This document shows, piece after piece, positions 63,602 to 64,000 of a DNA stretch of 64,000 nt. The notes beneath the pieces were generated by a model. It was given only the letters and a program-made list of their open reading frames with translations. It was not told the DNA's origin and did not search any database. The position numbers were made by a program, and so were the translations under genes. Within the stretch, counting starts at the first letter, position 1, and each line of letters opens with the position of its first letter. Location of the stretch: the NCBI RefSeq assembly GCF_000153025.1, contig NZ_CH672430.1:458608-522607 (forward strand), in the 5' to 3' direction. Origin of the DNA: Marinomonas sp. MED121 (GTDB lineage: Bacteria > Pseudomonadota > Gammaproteobacteria > Pseudomonadales > Marinomonadaceae).

Positions 63602-64000
63602 CTAGCTTTTTACAAAATGCCAACTGCTTGGCCTATCCTCATTTTCCATTGCCTGCTGACAGGCTTGAATTTTTGATCGCCATTCTGCCTTATCCGTTTT
63701 TGATGGGGTGTAATGCAAATTCGTGCAGAAGATAGAAGGTGTCAATTCAGCCCCTTTAATAGGGTGAGAATGCATGCTTGACACTAAAGATTGTGCGACC
63801 TGCTCTGTCGACATATTCTGATGCTCTTCAGAAATCAGTAACAACTGATCTTCATGCCAACGAATTAATAAATCACGACTATTAATCAAATAAAATAAAT
63901 CATATGAAAACTCAGCGACCTGCTTATTCATATAATCTTGCGAATGGGATTGAGTCACTTTAGCAAGGTTATCAATACGAATAAGGAAAAGGCTAACCAA
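63602..64000 (-). CDS. C-terminal part of a degenerate GGDEF-domain protein (partial)
   Basis: The frame runs from the right window edge to a stop at 63602, so the N-terminus lies outside. What is visible (about 132 residues) is the second half of a GGDEF fold: VSLFLIRIDNLAKVTQSHSQ, then the signature position LLIRWHEDQLLLISEE, where RWHEDQL stands for RxGG[DE]EF. The active site is therefore lost. Upstream sequence is needed to know the sensor domains. Confidence 0.65.
   Translation of the reverse strand: MVSLFLIRIDNLAKVTQSHSQDYMNKQVAEFSYDLFYLINSRDLLIRWHEDQLLLISEEHQNMSTEQVAQSLVSSMHSHPIKGAELTPSIFCTNLHYTPSKTDKAEWRSKIQACQQAMENEDRPSSWHFVKS

Overview
The window looks like the chromosome of an AT-rich marine gammaproteobacterium. 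The gene content (TAXI-type TRAP transporter, acs next to a LuxR-type response regulator, ppsA/ppsR, a vitamin B12 salvage cluster, AGCS symporter) fits the Oceanospirillales, and Marinomonas-like bacteria best. That placement is inferred from gene content and protein style, not from a marker gene. No rRNA, tRNA, phage or intact transposase gene was seen.

Left part (1-36.9 kb) is mostly ordinary chromosome. It runs: prephenate dehydratase (cut by the window edge), yidD, a response regulator and acetyl-CoA synthetase; then a 1-kb array of 135-bp tandem repeats that looks grown out of the acs leader. Next come a methyltransferase, a HAD phosphatase, a TRAP receptor plus fused permease, a Bcr/CflA drug transporter, pirin, a DUF4344 putative metallopeptidase, TetR and a HugZ-like protein. 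A four-gene bufferin-type operon follows (DUF2282 precursor, DUF692/MNIO enzyme, DUF2063 partner, DoxX). Then DUF2750, RsuA, YitT, a PAS-GGDEF protein, and a long same-strand run rnr-rlmB-cobT-cobS-cobC-TRIC-cobO-nuclease. The divergent ppsR/ppsA pair, a thioesterase, a decayed LacI-type regulator, a GNAT and a PaiB protein close this part.

The accessory island (about 37-57 kb, nearly all minus strand) holds two giant Sec-exported SpvB/FG-GAP/YD-repeat (Rhs) proteins of 2276 and 2241 residues. They are recent duplicates with near-identical and diverged blocks. The second carries a variable C-terminal tip, with a small gene 2 bp downstream that is most likely its immunity gene. The first has a terminator right after its stop and no adjacent immunity gene. 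Around and between them sit seven small exported proteins (104-123 aa) and the debris of an eighth. They share a signal peptide, two spaced cysteines and a central Leu/Ala-rich segment ending in Gly/Asn-Lys, and I read them as one diverged paralogous family. Palindromic intergenic repeats ending in a common box (TGGGTGTCTA on the plus strand), a heptanucleotide microsatellite and pseudogene fragments show that the island is recombining. This island is the best candidate in the window for an undescribed system.

Right part (57-64 kb): a 2OG-Fe(II) oxygenase divergent from a GcvA-like LysR gene broken by one in-frame TGA, an RlmI/K-like methyltransferase, a GGDEF protein with a degenerate signature, an AGCS amino-acid:sodium symporter with a TTG start, a compact small transcription unit with its own promoter and terminator, and the C-terminal end of another degenerate GGDEF protein.
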